Shown: in pieces, positions 1-12,450 of the stretch | How positions within the stretch are numbered: position 1 is the first letter of the stretch | Layout of the letters: each line of letters opens with the position of its first letter | Origin: Tetracladium setigerum | Lineage: Eukaryota; Ascomycota; Leotiomycetes; Helotiales | Reading direction: 5' to 3' | DNA length: 64,000 nt | Assembly (NCBI GenBank): GCA_031472005.1 | Contig: PZJY01000003.1 | Span: 2,604,001 to 2,668,000, forward strand | The notes under the pieces: model-generated | The model's database searches: none | Seen by the model: only the letters and a program-made list of their open reading frames with translations | What the model was told of the DNA's origin: nothing | Program-made: the position numbers and the translations under genes

Positions 1-1935
1 TTGAGCCGTCCCGGGGTTCTGTAGGCATAACATAATCCGAATTCTTTGACCACGATCGAGATAGTAACGACGGAGGCGATGCTGATTCACTTCCGATGAT
101 GCGAGGGATTCTTGGAGGCGGCCCTGTGCTTGTTGTTGACACTTGAGAGAGCGTGGTTGTGGATGGAAGGCTCCCCGTGCAATCCATGACGGGGTTGCGT
201 GTCCATTCAAAACCTCGGTTGAGATAAAATCCATAAGATTCGCAAAGAGATTCAAGTTCTTCTCTCACAACTTTCGCTGTGGTCTTCTGTCTTTGTTTTA
301 CATCCACCTGAAGTATTTTGGAGATCAAATTTATAGTCTTGGAAATCCACTCATCCTCACCAGGGGTTTTCACCAGCGCCGTCAAATACTCCTCCACGCT
401 AGGCTTCACTATATGCGAGTTTGCTTCCCCTGGTTTGTAGAAGTAATCTGTCAGAGCTCTACCGGGTATGGAATCCATCAACCTTGCATCCTGAAAAGCT
501 ATGACAGAGGCTGGACCGCCCACCGCAAATGCACAAAGCACAGCAAGAATGCAACCAAACGACCACATGTCGCTTTCCTGGCCAACGGCCTTGTCCTCGG
601 ATCCAATCTCTGGGGCCATGAATGCTCCAGGGGCTCTCTTACTATTTGTAAGCGAGAAATTGTTCTTGATGAATTCGCCAGGCGCCAGCGCTGTAGCCGA
701 GGCAGATCTACCATCCGAAGAAGGGCTCCTGTTTTGGGCATCAAGCTGGCCGCTCGCGTCATATTCGGCATCTCGCGGAGACTTAATTCGCGAGATGCCA
801 AAATCATGAAGCTGCCATCGGCCCACAGGATCGTTGGTATCATCCTGTAGCCAGGTAACAAGGATATTTGAAGGATGAAGATCAAGATGTGCACACGAGA
901 TCTTTCTCGAGCTCAAGCGAAGACCTTCGTGTATAAAGTGCAGAGCGCCACAGAGATTTGAAGCCTCTTTGAGTAACGCCAGGGGCGTGAAGCGTGAGCT
1001 ACGAGCAGCTATACCATGTCCGTGTAGAAATTTATGGAGGTCAAGATCCGCCAAGTCGGAAATGATCACAAAGTCAGTCCCATGCGTGAATGTTGCTATA
1101 CTCAACATCACATTTTCGTTCTTAGTCAAGCATTTCTTAAGATACTGCAGATTTTGATGCTCGGATATGAATGGCTTCTGGGTAGTACCGGCAATTCCAT
1201 AAGGTCGTTCTGCTTTGCTCCCAGCTATCACTTTACAAGCAACCCAAACAGGCTAATCGATATCAGTAGTCATTCTGCAATGGGGAATATACGGCTCACC
1301 TCGTCGTTCGTTCCTCTTCCACGTTTTTCATGTCTTAGATGCCCGGGAGCTATGAGCTGTTTCTTTACCACTCCGTATGATCCTTCTCCAAGATACTCCG
1401 AAGCCATGAAGGGCATCCTACGCAGGCCATCGTATGGAGTGCCTTCTCCTTCCTCTATGATTATGGGTATGAACATGAATTGCATGGTCCGAAATAGCGA
1501 CCGGTTTGATTGAGAAAGGAATTTTGGATCATACGGAAGATTCTCGTCTCCCAAGCCTGTATTGTACAGAAATAGTTCTGCGAACTTTGTCCAGTCATCC
1601 CAGTTCATGGTGACTAGAATGGAAAGAATCTTGATGAAACCCTTCTTGGCTCGTTGCTGGTGATGCTGGGCCTGTGGTCCCTCTCCCCATTCCAACCCAG
1701 CAGAAAGTTTCTCGATTCGAGGGATCGTCCAAATCTCGTGGAGATCTGTCTCGCAGACGAACTGTTGATCGAGAGGCTTGTCATGGTTCTTCGTGTGTTC
1801 TCCCAGCTCATTCCTAATCTCTTCTACAAGCTGGGACCTAGCAGCGTTGACCTCGACCTCCCGCTTGAGTCTGTCATTTTTTCGTCGTTCCTCTCGTCGT
1901 TCCTCTCGTCGTCGACCACCAAAGCCGTTCCACAT
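1..1935 (-). CDS. Protein-kinase-like protein (3' end beyond window)
   Basis: Predicted Ser/Thr-kinase-like protein on the minus strand, starting at the ATG at 1935 and still open at position 1, so the C-terminus is missing. Two exons: 1300-1935 and 1-1252. The 47-bp intron 1253-1299 (donor GTGAG, acceptor TTAG) is phase 0. About 190 N-terminal residues, beginning with an Arg/Glu-rich helix, have no recognised domain. The kinase domain follows: a glycine loop (GEGSYGVV) just before the intron, the VACK lysine just after it, the catalytic loop HLDLHPSNIL near 855-880 and DFG near 795. A Ser/Thr/Pro-rich tail follows. The catalytic loop has Leu where HRD kinases have Arg, but Asp, Asn and DFG are kept, so activity is plausible. 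Substrate unknown. Similar kinases with long unknown N-termini are common in filamentous ascomycetes. Family call firm, role not known. Confidence 0.75.
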
Positions 1936-3700
1936 CTCCGCATTCGCTCGCCCCTCTATTCTCTAGACTTCACCTGTGTGTTCGAGGTATGGGAAGGTGG
2001 CAGATTGTGCTTCGGGGAGGGGCATAGCTCGATCAGCCTCGTTCGGGGAAAGGCAATGATATCTCCTAGGAAGCAAGATCGTATCTCTGCATGCAAAATT
2101 GCAGGTATAGATCGGTGGTACCTAGGTAGAGGCGCTCAGAGGAAAGATTCCGGTAATTACATAGGCTCTGTCCGCAAGAAGATGGAGCCAGCGACACTGC
2201 GACAGAGACAACGAGGAAGAAGGTACTCGTAGTCGTTTCCTCGATTCATGGCGCGCGGTGTTCGTCAGGACTGTCCGTCCTGCCTGCGACGACGTTGTAT
2301 GGAGAACTTGGGAGAGAGTTCATACTGGATGGTGGCTTCGAGTTGGGATTGGTGGATTCGTGACTGCTGTTATCTCGGTGGTGGTGGCTGTCCCGCAGCC
2401 TTATTTTCAGGCTGTTGGGGGTTCGCTTCATGCATTCCGGCGAAAACAACAACCTGCACATTGTCGAACATTTTGTCGCGGGTAGAACTTGCTGTATAAG
2501 CTTTATCAGGCTCTGTTGGTAAGAGGGAATTGAATGCAATAGATGAGGTGGCAGCTGTTAACCTTTTCACCTACGAGGAGGAGGGCTTGATGAATCAATA
2601 TACCTATCTCCTTGGAGAGCAAAGACCGAAGGATTGCGATGGCCGGTGATGTCAACATTCTTCGAATTTTGTTATTAGACGAGTGAGCAACGACGCTAGC
2701 GACTTCAGCTAGGATTTTAAATAGGTACGGTAGGTATTAGGTAGGTGCCTTAGCGTACTAGGTACTAGGTAGGGTAGGTAGGAAAAGCCACAGGCGCTTA
2801 TTGAGGAAGTGATTGCTTCTCGCCTACGGAGTACGTACTGTATTGACGACATTCCACCATAAGGTACCTATGTACCAACCTATTCACCTCATCTTACCTT
2901 ACCTTACCTTGGTAGATTGATACTGGCATAGATTGGGATAATCAGCAATGAAGGGACATAGGTAGAATCAAGCAGGCGTTAATTTCTGCACCTTTTGGCT
3001 ACCTGGGTATTCATTCGTTGCTAAAGAGTAGAGACAGTTTATGATGATGAGCCTTGCTCTTCTTGTAATCTAGCAATACTAGCGGCATTTACTAGGTGTT
3101 ATTTTTGGTGTTTTAACTGAGAGCGAGTCTTTGGGATGGATCCACAATGGAAGGAAGGAAGAAGGAAGGAGGATCGAAGAAGGATACTTACTACTGGGAC
3201 TCCTTTGACGGAAGTGATGGATGTAATGAGATGGGATGATTTGGTCTCATTGCCTTAAGCAGCAAGAATATATGGTATATGAATGCTAATGGAATGTTTG
3301 AGTCTCTTGATGATTTGTCGAAGTCGGATTTTCTTCGCACCTGGTCGGTGAAGGACGATCTGTTGTTGTGAGTTAGGAATGGGGAACATTCATGGCTTAG
3401 CATTTCAGCTCAGTTCATCGGTCTAAAAAGTAAGATTACCTTGCGCGTGGAGCCATACTAATAAAGTGTGACTATAATCACACCTTGGCGATTCGGCCCC
3501 ACTGAGCAGGTACCTTGCCTAGATAGGTAGGTAGGTGCGAAGATGAGTGATATAGTACGAGTAGGTACTGTACAAGACAATACCATCCATCTCAGAACAA
3601 TGCCGACACTGTCAAAATACACTTTTTCTCGTTCTCATTCTCACATTACATCTCCAATCCTAGTGAATACGCAATCTCTAGTGGACGAATCTTGTGTACT
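1936..3700. other. Intergenic region with GGTA-rich short repeats
   Basis: No convincing gene. Clusters of AGGTAGGT/ACCTTACC-type short repeats lie near 2705-2780, 2865-2925 and 3520-3570, and GGAAGGAA runs near 3150-3175. The last part, up to 3700, should hold the promoter of the acyltransferase gene. Confidence 0.4.
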
Positions 3701-5312
3701 ATGAGTTCCCTAGGTGACACCTTCTACACACCAATCACTAATTCCAACAACGCAAAAGATGTGACGGTCTGTGTAGGCCTGGTGGTGGGGGCACGTCTCG
3801 ACTTTGAGACTCTTCAACGTGCTGCCTCTGATCTCATCCAGCAATGGCCTCTATTAGGCGGTTCCATCGTGAAGAATGTATCTACCGACCCTCCTCTATT
3901 CCACAATGTCACAATTTCCTACCTATCAAGCAAAACATAGTACCAAGCTGACAACCCACAAGACTTCACCGTGGTCCTTCACAACCGGCACCAAAATCGA
4001 CTTCCAACGCCGCAACATTGAAAAAAAGGTTGATGAGCTATTTCAGCAATTGCCATTCCATACCACTTTCAGTGATGCTCCAACATACATGAAGCAACCC
4101 GGCAACGGCCATGACCACGACCGCTTATTCCATTTCGACAACTACCGCTTATACAATCCCACGACCGACGGTCTCTTCAGCATCCGCGCAACAATTCTCA
4201 CGGATGCAACGCTCCTTGGCTTTCGCTCGCCGCACTATCTCGTCAACGCCCAAACGCTATCTGACATGATCCACGCCTACGTCCAGGTGCTCAATGGGCA
4301 AAAAAACCTACCCAGTTTGACGTGGCCGCCGGATTCTAATTCTGATAAGCCACTTTCCAGTTTGATTGTTCTTGACAATAAGCAAAAAGAACATGGGAAG
4401 AGTTTAGAAGAGAAGCACAAGCATTTGACGGCTGGAGAATGTAATAATGTCGGATTAATGGCGGGATTGCCTATGATTCTTACAATGATTTTTGGATCGC
4501 TGCTCTCGCTAATCGTGAAGTCGAGGGCGCTGGAGGAGAGGTTTATATATCTACCGAGTAAGTTGGTGGAGAAGTGGCAGGGAGATGCCCAAATGGAGGC
4601 GGGAGGGGATGTGAGGTTGAGTAAGATGGATGTTGTGACTGCTTGGTTTTTGAAGGTGGGTGATCATCCCCAAATTCAATTTCAGCTCAGAAGCTTTGTC
4701 AGGCATGGAAGGAACATAGTTTTTGACTGGTAGATCAAACGACAGGCAACGTTCTCAACAACACCACCCGACGACGATCCACTAGCCGTCATGTACCCCA
4801 TGAGCTACCGCGCTCTGCTCCCTACCGCACCACCAGACACACACTGGCTCAAGAACACAACCTACGAAATGGTCATCCACTGGGACAAATTCTCTACATT
4901 CCAAACATCCAGTCTCCCCGTCATCGCAAGTGCGATCCGTTCAAAAGTTATCGCGTGCAAAGATCCATCAGTCGTAAAATCCAGCCTGCAATTTTTGGAA
5001 GAGAACCGTGCGGCGCTGGTTACGCCTGGTTTGAGGGGGAAGAATAGATTTGATAGAGTGCCGATTGTGAGTAGCTGGGGAGAGGACTTTTATCGTATAG
5101 ATTTCAGTAAGGCGATGGTGAAGTCGGGCAGTGGTGAGGTAGGAGTGGAGAGAAGAGCGAAGGTTCTGTTTGTGATGCCGAGAAATATATTCCCTGGGGG
5201 GTTGGCGGCGAAGGGTTTGGCTTTTGTGGTGAAGGATGCGGGTGGGGGGTATTGGTTGAGAGCTACATTGGGGAAGAACGAGTGGGAAGGTCATGGTTTA
5301 GGAAATATATAA
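3701..5312 (+). CDS. BAHD-type acyltransferase-like protein
   Basis: Predicted fungal acyltransferase of the BAHD/transferase family (Pfam Transferase type). It starts at ATG 3701; the N-terminal segment ends in the family-like WPLLGGSIV. The main body runs in another frame from about 3948 to 4655. A 90-bp phase-0 intron, 4656-4745, removes an in-frame stop, and the last exon is 4746-5312. The first junction is unclear. It could be an intron starting at 3878 with a weak AAG acceptor near 3947 or 3962, or a frameshift. In the expected acyl-transfer motif HxxxD the sequence reads HYLVN (near 4230), so the Asp is replaced by Asn. The C-terminal DFGWG motif is also not recognisable (DFSKA near 5100). 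This copy may therefore be inactive or altered in specificity. No biosynthetic partner gene lies beside it. Confidence 0.6.
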
Positions 5313-5858
5313 GTTTTCCTGGAAAGATTCTGAAAGTCATTCTCACAGTATTAATTTAGACGACGCGAGAACTCAGAGCCATTTGTTCTGAGGCGCGCGT
5401 TGAGATAAGACAAATACTAAAGCAAATATTCCGTTTTCAGATCGTTCATTCGAGAGATCTGGAACAGATAATCAACAGCTGCAAGGAAATGACGATCTTA
5501 ATTCTCAAAATCGAAGCAACCTGAACTTGCAGTTGGCTTCAGAACTGACCTCGGAAACGAGGTTGGATGTACTGCTCAGATGGTTCTAGGTCTGAGTTAC
5601 CAGGTGTTCTATTGACAGCCTGAACCACAAGCTTTTGTGCGACAATATCCAACCACTTGGTCGGACAGAATTCTGTCAAAGCCGTGCTATAATTCACTCA
5701 CAACTGCATTATGTGAATAAATGAATGAGTCGAACGTAAAGAAATTGGAAGCACAGATACACAGTAATACTCTGCTTCTGTCTAACCCGCAACTCAAAGA
5801 CGCTTGACCCGAGAGAAATTCCATGCCCATGCCCATTTCCATCACCATCTCCTACCTC
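5313..5858. other. Intergenic, nothing recognised
   Basis: About 550 bp between the convergent ends of the acyltransferase and MYND genes. No ORF, repeat or RNA gene could be supported; it presumably holds the two 3' UTRs. Confidence 0.4.
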
Positions 5859-7110
5859 TCATATCCTGACACCTTGATCCATCGCGTTTAACGCAGTTGT
5901 ATAAGCCCCCAAAGCACCAACCCACTCTGAACCAAAGTTGCTCACCAAGATCTGCTGCATATCCGCTGGCTTGATATCCTTCACACCTCGAGCACCCATA
6001 TGACTCGTTATTAGTGCCTGCATGTTTCGGATCTTGGTGACTTCAAGTTCTTCCTCTGGGGAAGGCTCTCGTGGTGTCCAGGGGGGGCAGTCGACATCCA
6101 GTTGGAGCTTGGACGACATGGCGTGATCTGGAGAGCCTGGGGGTGGGCGGAGAAGAGCTTCCATTCGCTGGTCTTTTTGTGTCTTTTTGATTTCTTGAGT
6201 CGGGGGTTGGCCGAAGATGAGGGAAAGGTTTTGGGAGGTGTCTTTGCCTGTAACGACGAGACGACGGATTGGGTAGCTTTAGAGCATATATTAACATTTG
6301 TTGTGGGAAGATAAGGATTGAATGTAGGGGAACAGCTCCTGCATCAAGGAGATGAACAGATTAATATCTGCACAATAACACATACCTGAATCCACTTGGT
6401 CCCCCCTCATCCACGAATTTAAGACCAATACCTCTCGCCAATCTCTGAGCATCCGGCAAATTCGGTGCCACAGTCTCATAATACTCCAACGGATCCAGCC
6501 TTGATGTGGTCTCCTTCCCCAAAAACTTGCAAATGACCTTATGCGACTTCCAATCCGCCCTCTGACACTCTTGCGAACAATAACTTGCCGTCTTACATCC
6601 GCTGCACAGTTTCAGACCCTCCGGCTGTTGTTTGCATTTTGTGCATCTCGGTCCTGCCTGCTTCTTCACGACCGCAAACAATTTCTCCCATTCTGCCTGT
6701 TGTATGCTGATCAACGCCTCGTTTCCAACCTCAATGGTGCACAGCTCCTCCCTGACTCCCGCAGCCTTCAGTCGACCCTCCAAAGCCTTTGCAAACGCCT
6801 CATCGTTTGTTCCCCAGCTCCACGGCGCGAATGGCGAGGCTTCGGTGCCAGTGCTGGAGGTGAACGCAGTCAGAAGGAGGGGTAGAGCAACGTCTGCCTG
6901 GGATTCGGGGGTAGTTTCGGAGAGGATTTGTGCGGGACCTTGTGTGTGGTTATAGAGGCTTTCAGGGTTAACAATGTGTAGAAGGTCGCCAGAGGGCTTG
7001 AAGGAGACATGTTGGATACCGAATTGCCAGTGGTTGGCAATGAGACCGGAGGGAGTTTTGGGAGAGCGAGAGAGGGCGTTGAAAACGCGGACGAGGTTTT
7101 CCAGTGACAT
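5859..7110 (-). CDS. MYND-type zinc finger protein
   Basis: Two-exon gene, complement of 6386-7110 and 5859-6276. The 109-bp phase-2 intron 6277-6385 has donor GTATGT and an AAG acceptor. That acceptor was chosen because it restores the segment PIRRLVVTGKD, which resembles the same position in related fungal MYND proteins. The MYND finger is at residues about 156-194: C-x2-C, then CSGC, YCSQEC, H and C. This gives the seven Cys and one His expected of a Zn-binding protein-interaction module. No SET motifs are visible, so it is not a methyltransferase of the SMYD kind. The C-terminus carries a LLRPPPGSP stretch and an acidic segment. Function unknown; MYND domains usually recruit partner proteins. 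Start at 7110 is the only good upstream ATG. Confidence 0.8.
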
Positions 7111-9290
7111 TTTGTCTGGTTACCTTTGAAAGTAGAGGTTAAAATTTGGAAGGAGTAGTGGTTATGGTGTAAGGAGACGCGTTTTCCAAAGCGGACACTT
7201 GCAGCTCACGCGGTCAGCAAACTGGAAGGAGTTATTTCAAAATTCAACTTAGTTATTATTATTTGCAACAAATAGACTTTGTTGAGACTTGCTAGGTATA
7301 GAAGAACAATATTAAATCTCTCTTTGCAGGCTGTGATGATTTTCATCATTCAAGAGGGTGGTCCATATTACAGAAAACAGCAACCAAAGCCGCCGAAAAC
7401 AACGGATTGCGAGGAGTCAAAAGGCAGATTATGAGAATTATAGTAGTGGTAGGAGTGATGGGATAGCGCATAAGAAGATCTAGAGACTTTTTAGGGGAGG
7501 CGCGTTCAGATGGGAAGGATGTGAAATTTAGAGGATCATTCATACTCAAAACTAGAAATAAATCATCTAATCGTCAGCCTCGAGCAAGTTGGCTGACTGC
7601 AGCCGTTCCGTCCTAGTCAGCGGAAGCGAACGTGTTACAATAAGCGATAGAAGTCCCAGATGAGAGGCGCCACTTTTTGGCGTTTCGAGCAAATTCAGAC
7701 CGAGGTCAATTACCAGTGAGCTGGTCAGACACCAAAAATAGCCGACCACCATCGATCCAAAAACATAGTTTCTTTTTTTTTTATAGAAATATAAGTTACA
7801 TATATAAGGAGATATTATCAAACGTCAGAATTACTGTATGACTGTGCTTTGGATAACAAAGGATTTCTAGAGGTATTAGCTTCTTAATATTTAGGGTCAA
7901 AATGCTCCAATTCCCTAAATCTTGTATCCGTTTTCATAGATATGTTGGATACCTGTTTCCCCTCTTCCCCAACATCTACCGAGATATATATAATTATCCC
8001 ACTCTCCCACCAAGACTAGACTACTCAATCTTATCAGGACCTCTTCATATATATATACATATTTCAAGCAGACACTACAATAATAAAATTTCTATACTCT
8101 ACATCACATTCCAAGGTCCGTTGAAATCCAACGATTGTCTCTGAGGTTAAGGGAATTAGAATGGAAGCCATCCATATAACATTGCGCTATTCGCTGTAAT
8201 ACAGGTCGAGTCAAAACACGTGAAAAACAATGAGGACATAGAATGAAATTCAGGCTTACACGTTCGTCGAACCGGCCCAGGTTCTCTGCCAGACATTATT
8301 CTGCATTGCGGTTCTCCCAAATTGTAGGTTTTTCCAAAGGTCGTCACAATAGCGTTGATCTCTCTTCTTAATTTTAGCATCAGCAGCGATTGGAGGGGCT
8401 ATAGAATTTGGGGCCACAAGAGCAACCAATCATATGCTTGATAACTGCATTTTCTGCAAGTAATGATTAAAGAGTAGAAATAGTTTGGGATGATGAGGAG
8501 CCACAAGAGGAACGGACTAAAGTTGAAAGGCACGTTTTTTCTCTTTCTTCATCAAATACGGTGGGACTCAGATGGCTTATTTATCTCTTTCTTGCTCTGG
8601 CTGGATTGTGGGTAGACCAGTCATTATTTTGCAAGTGTGCAGGGTAAGTTTTGCATGCGAGGGACGAACTGTTCATATAGGCGATAATATGCCGCACGGA
8701 TGCGTCCGTCTGTGCAAAAATAACTTCAACTTCCAGAGGAGAGTATCAATGAGACTTGCTGGGTAGCTATAGCCTATTTGAAATATCATACTACAGGCGT
8801 TTGGCAAAGGCTAGAGGGGAAAAAATAATAGCCCTTATTATGACAAATAGCATAGATGGATGAAAAGAAAAAAAAAAACCTCCAAAACCTCAGAAAATTA
8901 GTATTCCAGGCTAATACATCTCTTAAAGAAGTCCTCTCGATTCAACATTACCAGTCTTGCGCTTACATATCCTGCATGGGCTTATACCACAGCCTGGTCA
9001 ACTTTATCTCATCAGCAAGGAGGTGACTTATCTTGCAGATATTGTTTATTCTAGTGTTGACTTGTCACCTAGCAGAAAAAGTGCTGCTTCCTACCTAGTG
9101 CAACGAGTAAAAGTGCCAGCATATCCACTGGGTGGCTTGATCAAGCCAAGCCTTGGACTCTAGATGTCATCAAAGCTGGTGAATACTGAACATCTTGAAT
9201 TCTAGAACAAGAACAACTTGCAACGATTGGATCTTGTGAAATTTTAAAGGTCAGTCACTAAATAAAAAAATTCTACCTGGAATCCGTTCG
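7111..9290. other. Gene-poor stretch
   Basis: About 2.2 kb with only short ORFs lacking recognisable motifs, and T- and A-rich tracts near 7765 and 8865. I see no supported gene, RNA or repeat array. Short relics of genes cannot be excluded, because the flanking 9-13 kb zone is full of them. Confidence 0.35.
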
Positions 9291-9299
9291 AAACTATCT

Positions 9300-9918
9300 T
9301 TCGCGCCCAGTCTCAAACTTAACTACTGCATAACGGCTCGAAGCGAGCTCTTTCAGTACTGGGCGAGCATAGTCTGGGATACTCCTCCCCCCTAACTTGA
9401 CCTTCCGGAACGATAAACTTGCTGCAATCAGTTGGGTAGCTGCTTTGCTCCAAGAAATAACAGGCGTCAGGTATCTCGCTAGGCTGTGGAACTATGAGAG
9501 ATTGCCTTCTTTATTGCAATCGCAGATTCGGAGGCCTCTAGTGGATGTCTCAGAGCGTCCTGTTCCTGGTCGGGCACCCTCTTGGACGTGGCCCACCATC
9601 GTTGAAAGTATGTAAAGCCTAATAGTCGTTAACGGATTTAAAGTCATGGAAATAGAGGTATCTGGAGCCTTCGAGTCCTCTAGCAGCATATCTATTATTG
9701 TTAGAGGCCCCGTGCGAGCTGTAATCTGGTGGTGTGAGAACCAGGTATTTGAGGCAAAAGAGGAGGATGAACTAGTACTTGCTGGGATTACCAGGCCGAA
9801 TATTGATTTGATTTCCCAATTTTGTGGGCGAGATAATAGCTTTCGCTCACGGCAGATTGGTTGTTGTGGCTCAAGAGCTGACCTTCCTCTGCATTGGAAG
9901 GGCATTAGGAAAGTATAA
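9300..9918 (+). pseudogene. HET-domain protein relic, C-terminal part
   Basis: Pieces of the region C-terminal to the HET domain are visible. Near 9330 the words QYWASIVWD resemble the W-x-x-IV pattern of these proteins. From 9400 the frame reads FRNDKLAAISWVA, then RYLARLW and finally RAPSWTWP, which corresponds to the conserved DKL-AISG / YLAGLW / RAPSWSWAS order of fungal HET proteins. A stop at 9615 is followed in a nearby frame by a segment around 9646 that also fits the family's tail (SISIIVRGPV). Frame changes, including one at the C-run near 9390, and stops break it. The N-terminal HET domain is not seen upstream. I call it a decayed gene. Family recognition is from memory, not alignment. 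Confidence 0.55.
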
Positions 9919-9920
9919 GA

Positions 9921-11160
9921 TGATTCGCGTTTTGATATCGAGAAAGATAAATGGAATAAAATATTAAAGAGTAGGATTCTTTGTAATTTGAGAAGGTAAC
10001 ACTGGCCCGATGAGTGCTTAGAAACTTGAGACACTACTCCGTACATATCACTTAGATCTCGCAGGAGCTTTCGGCATTTCTTGGCGCGTATCTTAATTTC
10101 TCTTAACGAGCACTTGTTCAGCATATGATAAAGGGACCAAATGCACAGGAATACACAATGAATCCAAAAATTAATGACTCAAGATCTGTGAAACATTTGA
10201 CTCGATTTGAAATAGTAGACAATCTTGTGTTTTGATGCATGGCAACGCCATGGGTGTATGTACACTGAGTATTGCCGCACGGTACATGCTTGTAGCTCAG
10301 CATCAACCTCGACCCATGGCAGCGCAGATAGGAGCATCCGCTCCCAACAACCAACAAAGATCTCGTTGTGATGCTCAGCTATGTCGATTAATTAGTGCGT
10401 TGCAAAGAGAACCTCAAGTTCTACGCACATCTCCTTTCCGCAACAAATACACGTTGTGTTTGTATCCCCATTATCTGCTCCACAACTCGGACAGATCTCC
10501 ATGATGAACGTATGTGTTTTGAATCTTTCGTTGGGCATTAGATATTTAATAGATATCTTGGCAGGCAATCAAATCACACCAAAAAATATAATACTATTTG
10601 TGGGGGGATCTGGGATCTTGGTTATTAGTGCATGAAGTGAGAAGAATCTTAGGGACTTGGGGTTTGGGATTTAAGATACCGTACTGTACTATTCATAGGG
10701 TTAGTCCTTCGCCCTGCGACTCTTTTTTAGGAGAGGAGGTGAGATTCTATCTTTGATTACTTAGTGGGATGTTTATTTAAGATATTTAAGGAAGTTAGGG
10801 AAGGTAGGGAAGGTAGGGAAGGTAGGAAAGTAGGAACTTCTATTCAGTTACAAGCTCCCCAAGGAGAAGCAAATGTTAACTACGATGCTCTTCCCATATA
10901 CTCGTCTCCCGCCATTTCTTAGTTATCTAGACATATCCACGCGAAAGCCCTAACCAAAAGCTGAGCGAAATACCCTCTTATCCTCCCCAGTCCCAACCTC
11001 TTTGTAGCAACAGTCTCTAAGCGAAATCTAGCTATTCTACCGTAATTCTGCTGCTGATGCTACTATCGAAATATTACCCCTGGTGTTGAATCCTACGTAC
11101 CAAAAACATCGTGGTCTTGTCTACGCTCCAACATCTTAGCAGGCACCAAGTACCTGAAGG
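9921..11160. other. Intergenic with GGTAGGGAA repeat
   Basis: Mostly featureless. It contains a short tandem array of a 10-bp GGGAAGGTAG-like unit (about four copies, 10795-10835) and one small zinc-ribbon-like ORF on the minus strand, listed separately. Confidence 0.35.
10392..10502 (-). CDS. Possible zinc-ribbon mini-ORF (36 codons)
   Basis: An ATG at 10502 opens a 36-residue ORF beginning MEICPSCG and containing a second cluster, CICCGKE. This gives the CxxC...CxxC arrangement of small zinc ribbons, in which an N-terminal CPSCGA is followed by a CxxCGK. It ends at a TAA at 10392-10394. It may be the first exon of a larger decayed gene, since a GTGCGT-like donor lies just after the second Cys pair, or chance. 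No supporting downstream exon was found. Confidence 0.25.
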   Translation of the reverse strand: MEICPSCGADNGDTNTTCICCGKEMCVELEVLFATH

Positions 11161-11167
11161 TTTCGCT

Positions 11168-12450
11168 TTACAGCCGCCGAACGATAGCATAATTACTGTC
11201 GGTACCAGCAACATGGCACAGAATATCACCTGCTACTAGGACATCTACATTGGCTATCAAGACAGTTCCTAAGGCACCTCGCCGGGTGAGAAAATTGATC
11301 CGCTTGCCCGAGCGCAACTCGCCGCTTCTAGGGTCTGTTGGACCGATGTACTCGCCACCTCCAGTGTCTGTTGGATCGATGCGAGGGCCTTTGATCGAGT
11401 CCTGCTTGAGTATGATATGATTTTTGCTCATATGCCTTGCTGGAGGTAAGATCCTGTGTACTTTATTAGCTTGAGAATTGATCGTATAAATTGTTGTTTG
11501 TGCATACTGTGGGTTACGATCCCATGATCAATCACTTCGTGGATTGATTTTAAATCACAATGAATACATCGCGGTCAAATCGCCCAGCTGCTCTGACTCT
11601 AACGAAGTGGCGCTGCACACGCATTATTTCGCTGCTGTCGAGCTGTCTTCTGATAGTATAGATGTAGGAACACGTTCAAGTCCGAGGATTTCCCACGTCA
11701 TACGGCATTGAAGAGCATTAAACTCGGCCCACTCCCACGGAACGATTCGAGAGGTAACGCCGAAACCGACTATAGTACCCAATGGATGCAACGACAACTG
11801 CCTAGCTTTCATGATCATTGATTGTAGATCACCGACTGTTGTTGCCCAAACACCGTAAGAGCTAAGATGGTATCCTAACCGGAGATTCCTGTCGCTGAAT
11901 GGTGAGAAGAGCTCATCGAGTACATGACTACTGCCAAGGAACCATTCCATGAACTTTTCGTTTCTTGTGGGTTCAACGTAGAGCTGGAGGGTACTCTCAG
12001 AGTAGTCCGGCGTCAAACCGAAATCATCTTCTACCACACTAAGTTGCCTATAGATTCTGTCTCTGGAATCTTGACATGCTGAGCCGCAGAGGTGACACAT
12101 CCGAAGCAAATCTATAAGCGAGGGGCTGTATACTGCGCTAGCTATAGCTTCACTGGCCCTCAAATACTTCGCGGCGATATGGTAACCCGGTGATTGAATC
12201 ACATCCAGCTCTTCATCCCATTTGTCCTCCGGGCCAACGATTGTCACGTTCGCTAGTATTTCCAGAGGTAAAGCTTCGGAACCACGCAGAAGAGTGACAT
12301 TTCTTGCCGAAAAAATTTCTTGTAATATCCAGACTCGCTGTCAGTACAGGTTGTCACATATCGCGTCGAATGCCTCCCGAAAACACGAACGATTCATATG
12401 CTACCTTCTTAATGGATTCATGGGGCGTTGGAATGTTGATAACGAGTGAA
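11168..12450 (-). pseudogene. HET-domain protein relic, middle and C-terminal part
   Basis: Reading down the minus strand, REAFDAICDNLY then RVWILQEI then ARNVTLLRG (12260-12390) match the middle of a HET domain. The block around 12060 (SRDRIYRQL) and the following PDYSES match its end. The segment at 11168-11300 (GALGT, GDILC) matches the family's C-terminal motif. It is disrupted. In the NLYWQRVW position the Trp codon is TGA (12341-12343), a TGG-to-TGA change of the type RIP can produce, and the C-terminal pieces lie in different frames with a stop at 11624. The HET N-terminus is not found further up this strand. A matching N-terminal piece lies instead on the opposite strand at 12890-13131. 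Confidence 0.65.

Noticed and set aside
143..850. Long plus-strand ORF at the left edge
   Set aside because: It is the shadow of the kinase-like gene on the minus strand, whose catalytic loop and DFG are read in the opposite direction.
1654..2232. Plus-strand ORF of 192 codons
   Set aside because: Antisense to the N-terminal exon of the kinase-like gene; Ser/Arg-rich translation is a by-product of its Glu/Arg codons.
9492..10124. 210-codon minus-strand ORF
   Set aside because: It lies over a HET relic on the other strand and has no motifs; the plus-strand reading explains the conserved words.
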